DNA of 64,000 bases from Adiantum capillus-veneris (taxonomy: Eukaryota > Streptophyta > Polypodiopsida > Polypodiales > Pteridaceae). Below the pieces are notes generated by a model. It saw only the letters and a program-made list of their open reading frames with translations, made no database searches and was not told where the DNA came from. Below are positions 1 to 12,060 of this stretch, piece after piece (within the stretch, counting starts at the first letter, position 1; each line of letters starts with the position of its first letter). The DNA lies in contig CM043971.1 in the NCBI GenBank assembly GCA_014529385.2, forward strand, positions 28,847,709-28,911,708. Reading direction: 5' to 3'. The position numbers and the translations under genes are program-made.

Positions 1-205
1 GATTCTTGCCCGTTGTGTGCCTTAGTCGAGCCTTGGGAAACTTTAACAAGACCCAATCGTTTTCTTTAAAGGCTTGGGCTCTTCTGTGCTTGTCAGCAGC
101 AGCCTTTTGCCTTTGCTGTGAGATAGAGATAGCATCCTTAATCTTTTGGAAAGATTCTTGTAGGTCTCAGCTATACTCATCTGCAGCAAAGATCTTCCCA
201 TGTAC
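1..205 (-). pseudogene. A1 gypsy integrase C-terminal end (cut by window edge)
   Basis: This is the continuation of the A1 pol frame beyond the TAG at 206-208. In the same frame the translation resembles the integrase tail of copy B at 42236-42517 (a VxGKIF.ADEYS motif, then K/R-rich helix, then NDWVLLKFPKARLRH), so it is the C-terminal DNA-binding part of integrase. A second in-frame TGA lies near 174-176, where copy B has the CGA of SRD. The element's 3' end and 3' LTR lie outside the window on the left. Confidence 0.75.
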
Positions 206-2263
206 CTAAAGTAGCAAGGGACTTTTTGATCTTCCCTCAATTACCTCGAAAGGTGCTTTTCCCGTGGAAGTATGTACAGTGTTATTGTAAGCATACTCCA
301 CTAAGGGTAAGTACTTCTCCCATTGGGATCTTTGATCTACTTCCGTTACATAGGCTTTTAGTAGATCGAGAATGGTTAGGTTAGCTATTTCACTTTGGCC
401 ATCAGTTTGTGGATGATAGGCCGAAGAGAAGTTTAGCCTTGTTCCTAAATTCTCAAAGAGACCCTTCCAGAAATTACTGGTCATTCTAGGATCTCTATCC
501 GACACTATGGACATGGGCAAGCCATGGTACTTGAAAATTTGTGAAATAAAGAGGGTTGCCATTTGATGGGCTTTGATAGTCTTTTTGACAGGTATAAAAT
601 GAGCTTGTTTACTAAACCTGTCTACTATCGTCCATATTCCCGTATTCCCATGGATAGACTTAGGCAATCCAAAGATAAAATCCATGGATATGCTCTCCCA
701 TGGTGAATTAGGGATTGGCAAGGGTTGAAGCAATCTAAGTTGCTTCCCTCTATCAAATTTTGTCTTTTGGCATACCACACATTTGGAAACATACTCTTGT
801 ATGTTCACTTTCATGGTAGGCCAATAGAAATATGTTTCAATTCCCTTTAAGGTAGACTGAATCCCTCTATGCCCCGCATAAGGTGGAGCATGAGATTCAT
901 ACATTACTTTCTCACGTAGTGAGTTAGTAACGCATAGTCTATTGCCATAGAGAAGATAACCATCTTGTAAAGTAAATGGTTCTTCTTTCTTCCCTAATGC
1001 AAGGGCTGAAATCACATCTCTAAAATCGGGATCAATAGCATACTCATCTATCATTGAAGATAGATCATTGTGAGTTGCTATGGAAACCGAATTCACTCTC
1101 GGCCATCTTGAGAGTGCATCAGCTACTTGATTATGCTTGCCAGCAATGTGAGCAATATGAAAATGAAATTGCGAAAGGAAATTTGCCCACCTCATTTGTT
1201 TGTCGGAGAGCTTGGTTTGCGTCATGAAGTACTTAAGACTTTGGTGATCCGTTCGCAGAATGAAAGGAGTCCCCAATAAATAGTGCTTCCATGAGTCTAA
1301 GGCATGTAGAACTGCAAGGAGTTCCTTTTCGTATATGCCTAAAGCTTGCTCAATAGGGTCGAGCCTTCGACTCTCATAGCCTATGGCGTGCCCTTCTTGG
1401 AGCAAAACAGCTCCAAGGCAATCACCACAAGCATCGCATTGGACCTCAAATGGTTTTGAGAGATCCGGTAGTGTAAGCACATGTTGAAAGATAAGCTTTT
1501 CGAAAGCATTGTTCTCCTTAGCAGACCATGTATACCTAACGCTTTTCTTTGTTAGGTCATGTAATGGTCCTGCAATTTGTGAGAACTTTTTTATGAAGCG
1601 TCTATAGTATGCACACATACCTATGAAGCTTCTTAGTTCATGAAGATTCCTTGGTTTAGGCCATCCTTTTATTACCTCTAACTTGGATGGATCCATTTGG
1701 ATGCCATCTTGAGAGATAATGTGACCTAAATACTGAATCTCTTGCAAGAAAAATTCACTTTTCTTTCGATTAACATAAAGTTTATTCTCTCTTAAAACTT
1801 GAAATATTACCTGGAGGTGTTTCTTGTGTTCCTCCAATGAATTAGAGTAGATGATAATATCATCAAAGAACACTCCAGTGAAGGTTCGATGAGGCCTGAA
1901 CAACTTCTCCATCAAGCGGTTGAATGTGGCTGGTGCATTGGTCAAGCCAAAAGGCATGACAATGTATTCATAAAGACCAAATGTAGTACGAAATGCGGTC
2001 TTTACAATGTCTTGATCAACTATCCTTATTTGATGATAGCCACTTTTTAGGTCAACCCTACTGAAGTAGGTCGATCCTTGTAGCTTATCAAATAGGTCTT
2101 CTACCCGTGGAACGGGAAACCTATTCTTGATAGTGATCCTATTTAGTGCTCTATAGTCGACACACATACGATATGTGCCGTCTTTCTTTTGCACTAATAG
2201 CACAGGTGAGCAAAATGGAGATGAGCTTGGCCTAACCATACCCTTCTCAACTAACTCATGCAC
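206..2263 (-). pseudogene. pol: A1 Ty3/gypsy pol: reverse transcriptase, RNase H, integrase
   Basis: This is the pol half of a Ty3/gypsy polyprotein; reverse transcriptase and RNase H copy the element RNA and integrase inserts the cDNA. From the N-terminus: RT with the [15 protein letters not shown] and [16 protein letters not shown] blocks and FFDD as the catalytic YxDD-type motif (about residues 132-135); RNase H with CDACGD, YEKELLAVLHAL, RTDHQSLKY and ADALSR supplying the D-E-D-D residues; integrase with an HHCC zinc finger (ESHAPPYAGH to CVVCQ) and the DDE residues in MDFIFG, SDRDPRM and QTDGQSE. It has no frameshift, but a TAA separates it from gag-pro and a TAG ends it early. About four residues around KLxEKLT in the RNase H connection are missing relative to copy C. 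The first codon is GTG, so this is the downstream part of a longer frame and not a separate gene. Confidence 0.92.
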
Positions 2264-4138
2264 TTACCGCATAATCTCCTCTTGTTGAGCTTGAGAAACT
2301 CTATAAGGAGGTTTATTAGGCGGTGAACTTCCTTGAAGAAGTTCAATTGCATGGTCATCATTACCTCGTTTAGGAGGTAGCTCACAAGGGATGTCGTCAA
2401 TAAAAACATCTTGAAAGCCCTTGAGAAAATTGGATAACTCTAATTCCTTTTGGTTGCTTTTATTTTCTTTTGCTAAAGCATTAGGTTCATTTTGAGAGTC
2501 TTTAACAAAAATCATGTACACGGAAATAGAGCTCTTTATTGACTTGTTGAAAGCTGGTGTATGTACAATGGGGATGGTGTTACCCATTTCCTTAGCATCT
2601 ATATACATGTCTTTTTCCCTGAACTTAAAGGAGATTCTCCTTTCAGGAAATTTAACATCGGCAGCCAGGCGGTCAAACCATGGTGCCCCTAGGATTACAT
2701 CCTCATGCTTGAGAGGAGAGATAAAGAAGTCCTCTTTGTCCACATAGCCTTGGACATGAAGCCTCAATTTCCCGATTAAGGGAGTGACTGAAGCTTCTTG
2801 CCCCTTGAAGGCACTGTCTGCGGGTAGGACATCTCCCATCTCGTAGGATTGTATTCCTAGCTTGGTGGCCAACTCTATAGATATAAAATTGTGAGTAGAA
2901 CCAGGGTCAAAGAGAATAAAAGCATCATGTTCTCTTACCTTTCCCCAAGCATGGCATAGAGGAGATCCTTTATGGTGAGTTTGGTGAGTCTCCTCCTCTT
3001 GGATTTCAACCAAGGAAGCTCTAGGAGGATCTTGGCGGTTGTTCTTTTGGGGACAAGCATGGTACGCATGCCCTTGTTCGCCGCACTTGAAACACCGGTT
3101 ATCCTTACGATAACTCTCAAGCTCTTCAGGAGAGAGTTTATTCTTACCTTTGTAAACTCCCTTCTCTTTAGCTTTGTTGGAGTTGCCCTTAGGAGACTTT
3201 TGGACATTGTCCTTCCCCTTAGGCTCATTGGAACCCTTGTTTTCCGGGGGCTTATTATTTCTTTTTTCCCCCGTTTGGAAATTGATTCGAGAGGCGACCG
3301 TAGTGTGGTGTATTACCACCGATATGGTACGTGGTCTTTGGGAGTTGACATACTGCGCCATTTCTTCGGTTAAGCCCGCACAAAATTGTTGCTTTTGCTC
3401 TCCAAAATCCAACTTTTTGAAGACACTGGCTTTGAGTTGTAGGTCCCAAAACTTGTCTACATATTTGTGGATAGATTCATTGGGAGAGAGCTTTAAGCTT
3501 CGCCATTCGGTGAGTACTTTGTCTTTGGCATCGGTGGCCAAAAACTGCTTCATAATGGAAGCTCTTAAATCTTTCCATGTTCGTGGAGCTTTACCGTTGG
3601 CTCGTAGGCTAGACCACCATTGTCTGGCGGACTTTTGCAAGTGCATAGCTACATGGCGTAGCTTAGAGGACTCCGTGAAGCCCTCATCTCCAAACGCCGC
3701 ATCGAATTGTTGGATAAAGGCCAAGACTTTGTCCGTAGCACCAAAGGTACCATCATAGGTAAGGAAAGAGATGCTCTTCCCTCCCTCTTTGAATTTCTTC
3801 AACTTGGACGACCTCTTCCATGCGGCATAGGATTTCCTATGGCCTCTTCTTTTTGATGGTTCAAAGGTTGCACCATCACTTTCTTCAGAAGGTGAAGAAT
3901 TTGAAGAAGGTGGAGAAGAGGGTGACCTCTTTCTCGCCTTTTTCTTGTCTTGATCTTTGTCGTCTTCACCATAGCTTTCATAAGAGGAAGAGGATGAAGA
4001 AGATGGAGAAGAGGGTGTCCTCTTTCTCACATTTTTCTTCTCTTGCTTTTTATCATCCCTCTTTGAATTATGGCGTGGAGAAGAGTGTGATGGTCTTTTC
4101 CGCTTTGGTGGTGATGGAGAGCGTTTAGCCCGCCGTCT
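2264..4138 (-). pseudogene. gag-pro: A1 gypsy gag (C-terminal part) and protease
   Basis: This open frame lies between the TGA at 4139-4141 and the TAA at 2264-2266, in the same frame as the gag start and as pol. Order: an arginine/serine-rich linker (RRRAKRSPSPPKRKRP and a long S/P/E tract); a retrotransposon-Gag capsid domain (FIQQFDAAFGDEGF, QWWSSLRANGKAPRTWKDL, SPNESIHKYVDKFWDL); a CCHC zinc knuckle, CFKCGEQGHAYHAC; then an aspartic protease with active-site FDPGSTHNFIS and the later GAPWFDRL block. It ends in the pre-RT PYRVSQAQQEEIMR. In copies B and C the protease motif is DPVF, so A1 keeps the better-preserved version. The TAA replaces a glutamine codon present in copy C. Confidence 0.9.
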
Positions 4139-4540
4139 TCATGGAGTCATCTCCGCCGAGGTGGCGGGAGATTCGCTTCTTTCTCGTTCCTTCAGTGGAG
4201 GCTCTGGAGTTCTCCTTTGGGAAGGAGATGCATCATCAAGAAGTAAATTCTTGAGCCCTTCATATGGATTCTCTTCTTCTTCCCGAATCAGAGAGAGACC
4301 TCTTTTGGTAGTCTCACAAGGAGGCTTCCTAGGTGTTCTCTCGTCATGGTGATGAGCTTGGAGAATCCCGTGAGCACGGAGCTGCCGTTGCACTTCACTT
4401 TGGAGAGATGGATTGCCCATGGCTTGTTGAAGCCTAGAAACAAGATAGTTAACAAGCATTGAAGCATCATTAGTAGCTTGCTCATGAGAAAAATCAAAGT
4501 TATCAACATTAATTTCACTCTCTTTACTATTGTCAGCCAT
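4139..4540 (-). pseudogene. gag: A1 gypsy gag N-terminal part
   Basis: This 133-codon frame begins at an ATG (4538-4540) with MADNSKES. The same start occurs as MADNNQES in copy B at 46550 and copy C at 53611, which supports it as the true gag initiator. A predicted helical block (NYLVSRLQQAMGNPSLQSEVQRQ) is conserved in all three copies. The frame stops at TGA 4139-4141, where the reading continues in frame as an arginine-rich segment; the ancestral codon was probably CGA. It is preceded by a roughly 400-bp leader ending at the primer-binding site. Confidence 0.85.
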
Positions 4541-4944
4541 TCTAACAACTTTTAGGTGTAAACTTTTTAGGTGTACTTTGGCACTTCAAGCCCTAGTTGC
4601 TACTCCTCTTTACCCCTTTAGAAAAAGCACTCAAGCTACTGTACCCGCGGCTCGAATACCATTAATTGCAAGGAATAGAAGAGAGGGTCTTTCGACACCA
4701 AAACAGCACCGGCTCCTGTCAAGCTTCTAATAGCTCAATAGTGGTTAAGCCGTAGGCAAGCCCCGTAGGACTCCACTATTAAGACCATAGCTCTCGACGG
4801 TGATGCCCCGTTAACTGCACGAAGGCAGGCGCACTGCAAGGTTGAAAAATCCCTATTCTACTTACTCACAGGCAATTAATAATACCAACCATTTGTAGCT
4901 AGCTTGAGGACCTCCCTTCTTGAGCAAGAAAAGAGAAACCTTGA
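4541..4944 (-). other. A1 untranslated leader
   Basis: This is the transcribed leader between the primer-binding site and gag. I see no ORF of note. It aligns by eye with the leaders of B (46551-46951) and C (53612-54011), including the block around AAGACTCCATTATTAAGACC. Packaging or dimerisation signals would be expected here in this family, but I cannot point to one. Confidence 0.6.
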
Positions 4945-4956
4945 GCTCTGATACCA
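4945..4956 (-). promoter_or_regulatory. A1 primer-binding site (initiator tRNA-Met)
   Basis: On the minus strand this reads TGGTATCAGAGC, the 12-nt complement of the plant initiator-tRNA-Met 3' end and the usual (-)-strand priming site. It sits one base after the LTR end. Confidence 0.9.
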
Positions 4957-4957
4957 A

Positions 4958-6548
4958 TGTAACATTTAATGACCTAATAACTTATGTGTAGCGGAAATTA
5001 GCATGAACATAGTGGGCATTTCATTAAAATAGATTCCTAATGAGAATTACAAGAGTGCTTGGGTGGAGAGAGCAACAAAAAGCATAACATCTAGTTAGAT
5101 AGCATCGACAATACTTTCAAAAGAGAGAGAAATTTAGCTAATGACAACAGTTGAGCACCGGATTTGCATGGAGCCGGTCCCCCCTCCAAAAGGCTTTGTA
5201 TTATGGTTTCTCCCATCAAGAGAGACATTGTACAATACAATTCTTTGTGTTCCTTCAAGACTAGCTAGTGCAATGAAGATGGAAACTTCATGCACTAAGC
5301 AAAACACTTAACAAACACAACTTGAATTATCCCCGTTCTCAGACCCAAGACCTCACACACCTTCGAAGATGGTGAGAGCTAGCAGGGTATGAGAGTAGAT
5401 TGAGAGGAAGAAGGAGTATCTTACGAGAAAGATGTACATCTCCTCACATAATCACTCATATGTAGCATAGCTTAGCTTAGTAATTAGCTTGGTAGAGGAG
5501 ATGAGCATGCATTGAAGCTTGGCTCTTGGTTGGATTTGCATCCACATGCCAAGAGAGTGTTGATGTAGGCTTCTATCTCACAAGCTTGGAGTAGGTGATG
5601 AGTTCTCCATTAAAGCTTGGGAAGAGATAGTCTTCTCTTTCTTCACACATGAGCTTGTGTGAGTGTGTGTGTGTGATAATGCCTTGCAAAAATCAGCCCC
5701 CTCTCTCTCTTGGGCGAGCCCTCTTGCTAATTGCTCTTGCTGAAGCCTCATTGGCCCTCCCCAAGTCAAGCCAATTACAATTAAGCAGCATAAGTGATAG
5801 CCTTCTGACATGTGTCCCCCTTTCCCCTTTTGTGAGAGCTTTAGGTAATTAAATAATTAAACTAAACTCTCATTGGACCCCCTTGCCTCCTGGCCAATAG
5901 GAATCAGGCAAGCCATGGGGCTCCTGAATGCTCATTGGACCCCTTGGGAGACTGCCCAATAGTCTTCTAGGAGACTTAATTCTCATTGGTTTCTTTTATT
6001 AAATGTTTTTAAATTAATTAAACTAGATTTACTCTAGCTTAATTCTCATTGGTCCACTTCAAGGGTCATCCAATAGAAATTGGGCACACCTTGTGGGCAT
6101 CTGGCCTAGGGAGCTGACATGTGTCCCTCATTCCCTTTGTGTAAAGGGAGCCTGTGTGTGTGTGTGTGTGGCTTTCTCTCTCATCCCCTACCTTTAGGGC
6201 TCGCCCCCTCCCATGTAGGGATGTGCAAAGACTTTTAGGGCACACACAAAGCATCCAATTTTCCCTAGGGTTGACCTTTGGACACAACCTTTGAATTTTG
6301 GAACCTTAGCATTTTGGAAGTCTTAATGGGCTGAACCTTAGGGTCTTTTTAGCCCATTGTTGCACATGTCTCTTTTGCAGATGGCCCCCCCTTTGGATCC
6401 CTATTTTCCCTCCTTTGGATCCCTAATGTGGCCGGTCTGCTAGCTTAACCAATATTCTAGCTTTTTCTCCCCTGGCCTTCCCCACATTAAATGATCAGTT
6501 TAATATGAAAAAATCATTTAGGAGAATTAGATATTGATTATTATGACA
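4958..6548 (-). mobile_element. A1 5' LTR (about 1.6 kb)
   Basis: On the minus strand this segment starts TGTCATAATAATC and ends GTTACA, next to the primer-binding site. The end is fixed by comparison with the LTRs of B and C, which also finish at a TATGACA/AATGACA block on the plus strand. It contains two related stretches with (TG)n followed by CT-rich sequence (about 5650-5730 and 6150-6210), an internal duplication. The 3' partner is outside the window, so LTR divergence cannot be measured. The base beyond 6548 should be the target flank (CACAA). Confidence 0.8.
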
Positions 6549-7066
6549 CACAAACCTTTGGGAGACGATCTATAGCGCTTTGAAAGAGATTGAGTCTATG
6601 TTTCATCAGTATTAGCCTTGAGTTCACAAATAGCCAACCCTGACAATGGCTTAGGCTTTTGCATCGATTGCATTTCTTATGAAGGATGGAGTGATTGGTT
6701 TATTGCACAAAGCTAATTTCCATTTATGGTTCTTATGGTGTTCTCAGCTCACATTCTACGCACATTGCAAGAAATACCGACTTCTTCCAAAGTTGATGGA
6801 GGGAGATCATGCCCTCAAGGAGGCTAAGGATGCTAATAGTGGTGAAACCATTCATGATGTGGCTACATAGCCATGTGTATTGGTGCTAGCTTGAGAGGTA
6901 TGTGTTCATTCATGTAGTTTGGTTTGTGTTTGGAGCTACATTGTTAATTCAAGCTAATGTCATTGCTCAAGTAATTGCTTGTAGACATGCACTGTATATC
7001 TATTGAGAGATGGAGAAAAACAATGATGCTGAGAGAGCTTTGCACAAGCAAGCAAGTCAAGACTGT
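6549..7066. other. Gene-free interval between A1 and Y
   Basis: A 63-codon plus-strand ORF (6679-6870) is present but resembles nothing I recognise and could be chance. No repeat boundary is obvious. It is probably old flanking DNA into which A1 and Y inserted. Confidence 0.4.
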
Positions 7067-7323
7067 GCACATGCTAGAGTGTGCTCTTTGCGTTTATCAT
7101 TGGGATCATGTCATGCCAAGGGTAGAACCAGTCACGGCCAAGGGCCAAGACGGACATGCAGTCAAGGGGGTCCCTATATTTAGCAGGCCAGCAGACTGTG
7201 GACACATGCTAGAGTGTGCTCTTTGCGTTTATCATTGGGATCATGTCATGCCAAGGGTAGGACCAGGCACGGCCAAGGGCCAGGACGGACATGCAGTCAA
7301 GGGGGTCCCTATATTTAGCAGGC
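7067..7323 (+). repeat. 135-bp tandem duplication of LTR plus flank
   Basis: The segment from about 7069 (ACATGCTAGAGTGTG) recurs 135 bases downstream at about 7204, with only a few differences. Each unit contains about 40-65 bp of flank followed by the first 80 or so bases of the Y LTR (TGTCATGCCAAGGGTAG to AGCAGGCCA). The first unit is therefore a truncated LTR lying directly before the complete LTR at 7244. Confidence 0.85.
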
Positions 7324-7386
7324 CAAGGGTCTATATAGGGCATGGCTGGGTGGTGATGAGCATGTTCGAGTTCCCTATGCCTTACA
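7244..7386 (+). mobile_element. Y element 5' LTR (143 bp)
   Basis: It starts TGTCATGCC and ends CCTTACA, one base before a perfect TGGTATCAGAGC. It has the same length as, and by eye roughly 85% identity to, the LTR of element X at 31132-31274 on the opposite strand. A TATA-like CTATATAGGG lies at 7331-7340 and is preserved in X, and would be the core promoter. At 143 bp it is unusually short for a plant LTR. Confidence 0.85.
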
Positions 7387-7387
7387 T

Positions 7388-7399
7388 TGGTATCAGAGC
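7388..7399 (+). promoter_or_regulatory. Y primer-binding site (initiator tRNA-Met)
   Basis: A perfect TGGTATCAGAGC one base after the LTR end. It fixes the orientation of Y as plus strand. Confidence 0.9.
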
Positions 7400-8295
7400 C
7401 TCAGACTATTCTGGGAAAGGAGGAGGAGGGCGTGGTCTTCCTTAGCATGCTCATGCAACCTAGGGGGCTGAGAGGGCGGGCATGGCCGCTTAGGCGGGGA
7501 CGAAGTCGAGCAGGTTTGAAGACCGTGGGCAAGCACCTTTAGTTGGGATGAGGATCGAGGTTGACCCTAGCAGAATTCTGCATGCGTAGGCTTGTCAGAT
7601 GCACAAGGCGGAGATGAGAAGATCTCATTGCTTCATGGCGCTGTGCTGAGACTTGCAGAGCGCGAGCTCTCTCTCCTTATCTCCTCTGTGCTGCTTCACG
7701 CTGCCACCATGGCTTCTAACCCGCTCGTTCAGATTTGGCCGCCCTTTGGGCCTTGAGTAAATTGGCCATCCCCTTTCAAGGGGGCCTTTCCCACCCGCTG
7801 CAACAGGCAGTTCCACCAAAGGCCTTTACTTATGATAGGGTTTACTTTCCACCTCGGCATACACCCCATTCCAATTACAGCCTCAGCATACACAGTACGT
7901 CGAGGTCCTACATCTTGACATATCCGACAACCACAAATTCAAGGAAATTGCAGAGCTTTGGAAAACCGAGTTTGGGCAAATAATTGGCAGATCGTCTTCT
8001 TCCAGCATTGCTATTGGGCAAGATGACTGAATGAAAAGCAAGGCCTAAAACACTTACAGCTCGATAGCAAGGAGCAAAAATTGCATTTGCTGCATGTCCG
8101 AGGCAAGCAGCAATTGCAAAAAATCCAAAGCAAGTAAGCAGTCGAAAAGGCAATGATAACTGATGTAGATTTCGGATGACATGACTATAATTCGTCTTTG
8201 ACCTTCAAAGGTAAGGTATGCATAGTTTTGGTTTTTGTTTGCCAAAATTTTCAAGCCGTGAAACTCTCGTATGCACTAGCCGTGTAAGTGCATCC

Positions 8296-9483
8296 ACAAG
8301 CAAGGCTTGTACCACACACAAGGTGTTTCTGTGGTTAGCATAAGCATAGCAATGTATTCCGTCATTAAGGATTTGCAATAGATAATCCATGTAGTAGAAA
8401 ATCCATTTAGGTAGGGTTTGTCTACGCATTAGGATGCTTGTACTTTATTGTCATCTGCATATCTGGTTACACAATTCTGGCCGTATCTCTACATAAGGTA
8501 ATGTATGAGACTGACATGAGGCACTTAGCATACATTTTTTGATCGTCGACCATGAATTGATGTTATAACAGTAGGGATGTCAATTGATTATGAAGCATTT
8601 GACCTAGATGGAGCATGTATCACCTCTATTGCATATCTCTAACATGCATCAAAGGTGATGCACTTTCTCCACTCCAAGCACATGCACAGCTTTTGAAAAT
8701 TCACATAAGCACTAAAATTTTGTTTCATACATTGATGGCAAGGGCCAATTTTTTAGTATCTCAAGGAGACAGACATGACCTCTTACTGGACTTGTTGAAG
8801 GAAGCAAGTTGCTCGGCATGGCCGACTCCTTGTCACGGTTTTTACACACTGACGGAGGATGCTTACCACACAGTACTGGTTAATTTCAATTGAAATTGCT
8901 CGACATGGTCGATTCTTTTTGTCATGATATTTGCCGCCACATCCGTTGGCTCTCAGCACAAACATATTTATGTGAAGCAAGGCTTCAATTTACGACTCTT
9001 GCATTGAGATTTTTCCTGTTTGGGGTATGCTATGACCACACACGCCTTTGGGGAATTTCTCCATATGCCTGCAAGATATTTCAGGACAACTTTCTCTCGT
9101 GCAATAGAGATGGTTATGATGTACATTTGAGCGAGCTTTTCTTTCGACATCTCCAGACAACTGGTTACAGCAGGATGACTAGGTCAGACCATGTTCAGTA
9201 TTGTTTATTTTTTCATGTTTATACACTTACATTGGAAACTAATTCTTTTGTGCAACGCAAAGTTCTTTGACAATTTTACATGAAGCAAGGCTTGAGTCCC
9301 TTGTGCCAAGGTACTGCCCAATGACTTGGCATCATGGGTAGTGGCACACAAGTTTGGGGAACTGGAAAAATAGGGAATATCACTCCCTACCAATACATCT
9401 ATGCAAGGCACTTATGGTTTTGGCTCTCACGTTTGAGGCCATCACTTTTGCCAAGGGCTTAAATTTCTGCATGCACGGCATGC
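8296..9483 (+). repeat. Hairpin family, first cluster in Y
   Basis: Short inverted repeats around a three-base loop, nearly always with GC before and after the loop: ACAAGC-AAG-GCTTGT (8296-8310), TCGGC-ATG-GCCGA (8813-8825), TCGAC-ATG-GTCGA (8900-8912), TGAAGC-AAG-GCTTCA (8973-8987), AAGC-AAG-GCTT (9283-9293) and GCATGC-ACG-GCATGC (9469-9483). The arms differ between sites but remain complementary. No function is known to me. Confidence 0.7.
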
Positions 9484-10160
9484 TAGTTAGGTAGATTCAA
9501 TTCTACCGCCTTATGCAATATGCTTCCGCTGTAACACCAGACACTTTGTCACGGACAAGATAAGTTATGGATTGTTTGACATGATTTTTGGTTGTTGTCA
9601 ACGCACAACATCACTAAAAAGAACCTAAAACTTGGACTTGATTCACCGGCAAAGTGCCCTATTCAAGTCATCCTCGTACAGTCACGACCCCATACACGGT
9701 AGATGGTCAAGATTTGACTTGTGTTTTCTATTGCCTCTCTCGATGAGAGCGTCATACAGATAGATTGTTGTATGCTTATAGAATAAGCTGCAACCCAGGC
9801 ATAATATGCACACGAGCACATGGATTGGGTACACACTACATTAGGTTAAGAAACCTTCCTCAACCCGCATGCTCTTTTTCTCTGTCTTTCTTATTTCTCT
9901 CAAAGAATAATGAAAACTTTCTAAGAAGCTTTTGAACATGTTTGTTTGGGAGTCAGCATGAGCCAAGGTGCTCTAACTCTCTGCTAAAAATAGGAAAAGA
10001 TGCCATCTACATTAGTCTTCATCGGTTCTTTAATTGAACACTAATGGCCATAAGGGCTATGAGCCACACACACTGGCTAAGAGTCATTGTCAGATCTCGG
10101 GTAAGACCCAATTGTTCACATTCCTTGGGTGATTGTTCTTAAGATCGAACAGATTTGCCC
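9117..10160 (+). repeat. Y internal direct repeat, copy 1
   Basis: This roughly 1.04-kb block is recognisably repeated at 11884-12923 (for example GACATCTCCAGACAA, the CACTAATGGCCAT.AGGGCTATGAG block and TGTCAGATCTCGG). The offset drifts from about 2,766 to 2,775 because of small indels. Weaker similarity extends upstream (8620-9116 against 11280-11883), so the underlying duplication was probably about 2.7 kb. Confidence 0.85.
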
Positions 10161-11410
10161 AGTGGAGTACACATCGAACACATCAATGTTAATGAACAAG
10201 CACAAGTCTTGTCATTATGAATGTTTAGGGTGTCATTGTTGCTCTACATGTTTTTTGTGCGGCGCTCAAGTTGAGTTTTTGATAATCTTAAACTCACATC
10301 AGCTAATCTATACCACGGAATCTAGAGACAGCATGGCTGTTCATACGAGCTAGGCATCTCACTTGTGTGGATTCTTGATGTCTCTATAGCACTACGAGTG
10401 TCTATGGCATCACAGTTTTGGGGTACGACCCAGCGGGTGTTTACTAAATCACCCCATAGACATTCAGGATCACATTTTGATCTATCCCAATTGTACTTTC
10501 AAGGAAAGAAGTCCGCAATCTACCAGGGGGTAGTGGACAACTTCAACTTTTCAAGTTGATTCTCATCATTCTGTACATGGTTAACTATGTTGGTTATCGT
10601 TACCTGCTAGTTGAGCAGTTTCTACAAAGGGTCTTAACTGTAGACATGTAGTAGTGTTAGTGTGTATACACGCTTCACCAGGGGCACTTTTCTCCCACTG
10701 GGTTTTTCCCCCTGGACATCCGGTGTGAAAGGACACCTTATCTCTTAGGGTTTCATATAAGAACCTGCATTTGAAAACACTCCTATGACGGAATTCACGC
10801 AAGGGCATGTAGGTATGCATACAATTTTGGGGAAGATCCGATATCGAGAAGATCAGATAGGATTGGCAAAGCATGCAATCCTATTGGTGCAACTTGAGCA
10901 AAGACAACGAGACTCTCCGATTTCAACAAACGATGTCAAGACCGAGGCGGATAAAGGTACTGTTAGCATTCACAATTGTGAATGCAATGGCAAGGCCATG
11001 TCTTCCAGCATGGAGCAAACCCTTACAAGGAGAGTACGACAAGGATGATGTTATTGGTTGATTCAAGACGCGTTGATTGAGGTAAATTAAGAGTTTGTTA
11101 TCAAAATTTCATGTGAGCAAAGCTTATTAGAGATATACAACACTCGACAAGGCGGCAATCGACACGGATATATCCTACCATGGTAAGGACCATGGTTAGG
11201 GCCACAAAAAGTCCTCAAGCATGACTCGAGAGTAACAGAGATCCTCGCCAAGGTATGCAATAGCTTTTGTTTTGGTTTGATCACTCTTTCAAACATGCTA
11301 TGTAGCTCTTGCATGTAGGCACAAGCACAGCTTGTGAAAAGTTCCATATGTAGTCAATTTTTTTCCACTCCTTTGTTTACAAGAGCCACTATTTGGTTGA
11401 GAGATAAACA

Positions 11411-12060
11411 TCGAGCATGGCTTGACTACACAATTTTCAAACCATGCAAAAGGAACTGATACTTCTAGGGATCGGCACGGACGATAAATCTTACTGCTCG
11501 AGGGTACAAAGTTGTTTGGCATGGCCGCTTCTTTGTCGATTCGACAAAGCTTTTTCCTCACGTCTAGGCTTGATTGATGATGCCAAATATGTTCCGCATG
11601 GCCGACTATTTGTCACCATTTGCAACAGCCGACGATAGATGGGATTCCCGATCTCTTGCATATTGATTTTCCAAGTGCTGACATGATGGCACTTTGCAAG
11701 TATTTATGGAGGATCTTTCAGTATGCGTGAAGCCAAGGGGCATTCATTATCTATTGGAAGCCATGGGTATGAGCCAGAAGGGCTCCAGTTTAATAAGCCA
11801 AAAGGGCTCTATTTTATCACGTACACCTTAGTCTACAAGGATGTTAAAGTACTTATCGGAAGCACGACTTCCATTTCAGCTATGAACTACATTTGAATGA
11901 GCTTTTCTTCCGACATCTCCAGACAATTGGTCACAGCAGGATGACCAGGTTAGACCATGTTCAATATTGTTTATTTTTCCATGTTTATACATTTACATTG
12001 GAAATTAATGCTTTTGGACAAAGCAAAGTTCTTTGAAAATTTTACATGAAGCAAGGCTTC
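11411..12060 (+). repeat. Hairpin family, second cluster in Y
   Basis: Further members: TCGAGC-ATG-GCTTGA (11411-11425, one G.T wobble), a weaker TGGC-ATG-GCCG (11517-11524), a mismatched TCCGC-ATG-GCCGA (about 11593-11605) and perfect GAAGC-AAG-GCTTC (12048-12060). The last is the duplicate of the 9283 site, restored to a five-base-pair stem. Confidence 0.6.

Noticed and set aside
2264-4141. In-frame stops as RNA-edited or selenocysteine codons
   Set aside because: Editing is known for organelle transcripts in plants, and homologous copies show ordinary Q or R codons; simple decay explains the TAA.
6679-6870. 63-codon ORF as a host gene exon
   Set aside because: No splice context, motif or neighbouring exon supports it.
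7388-7399. TGGTATCAGAGC sites as tRNA gene fragments
   Set aside because: The match ends after about 12 bases and always sits 0-1 bases from an LTR end, so they are primer-binding sites.
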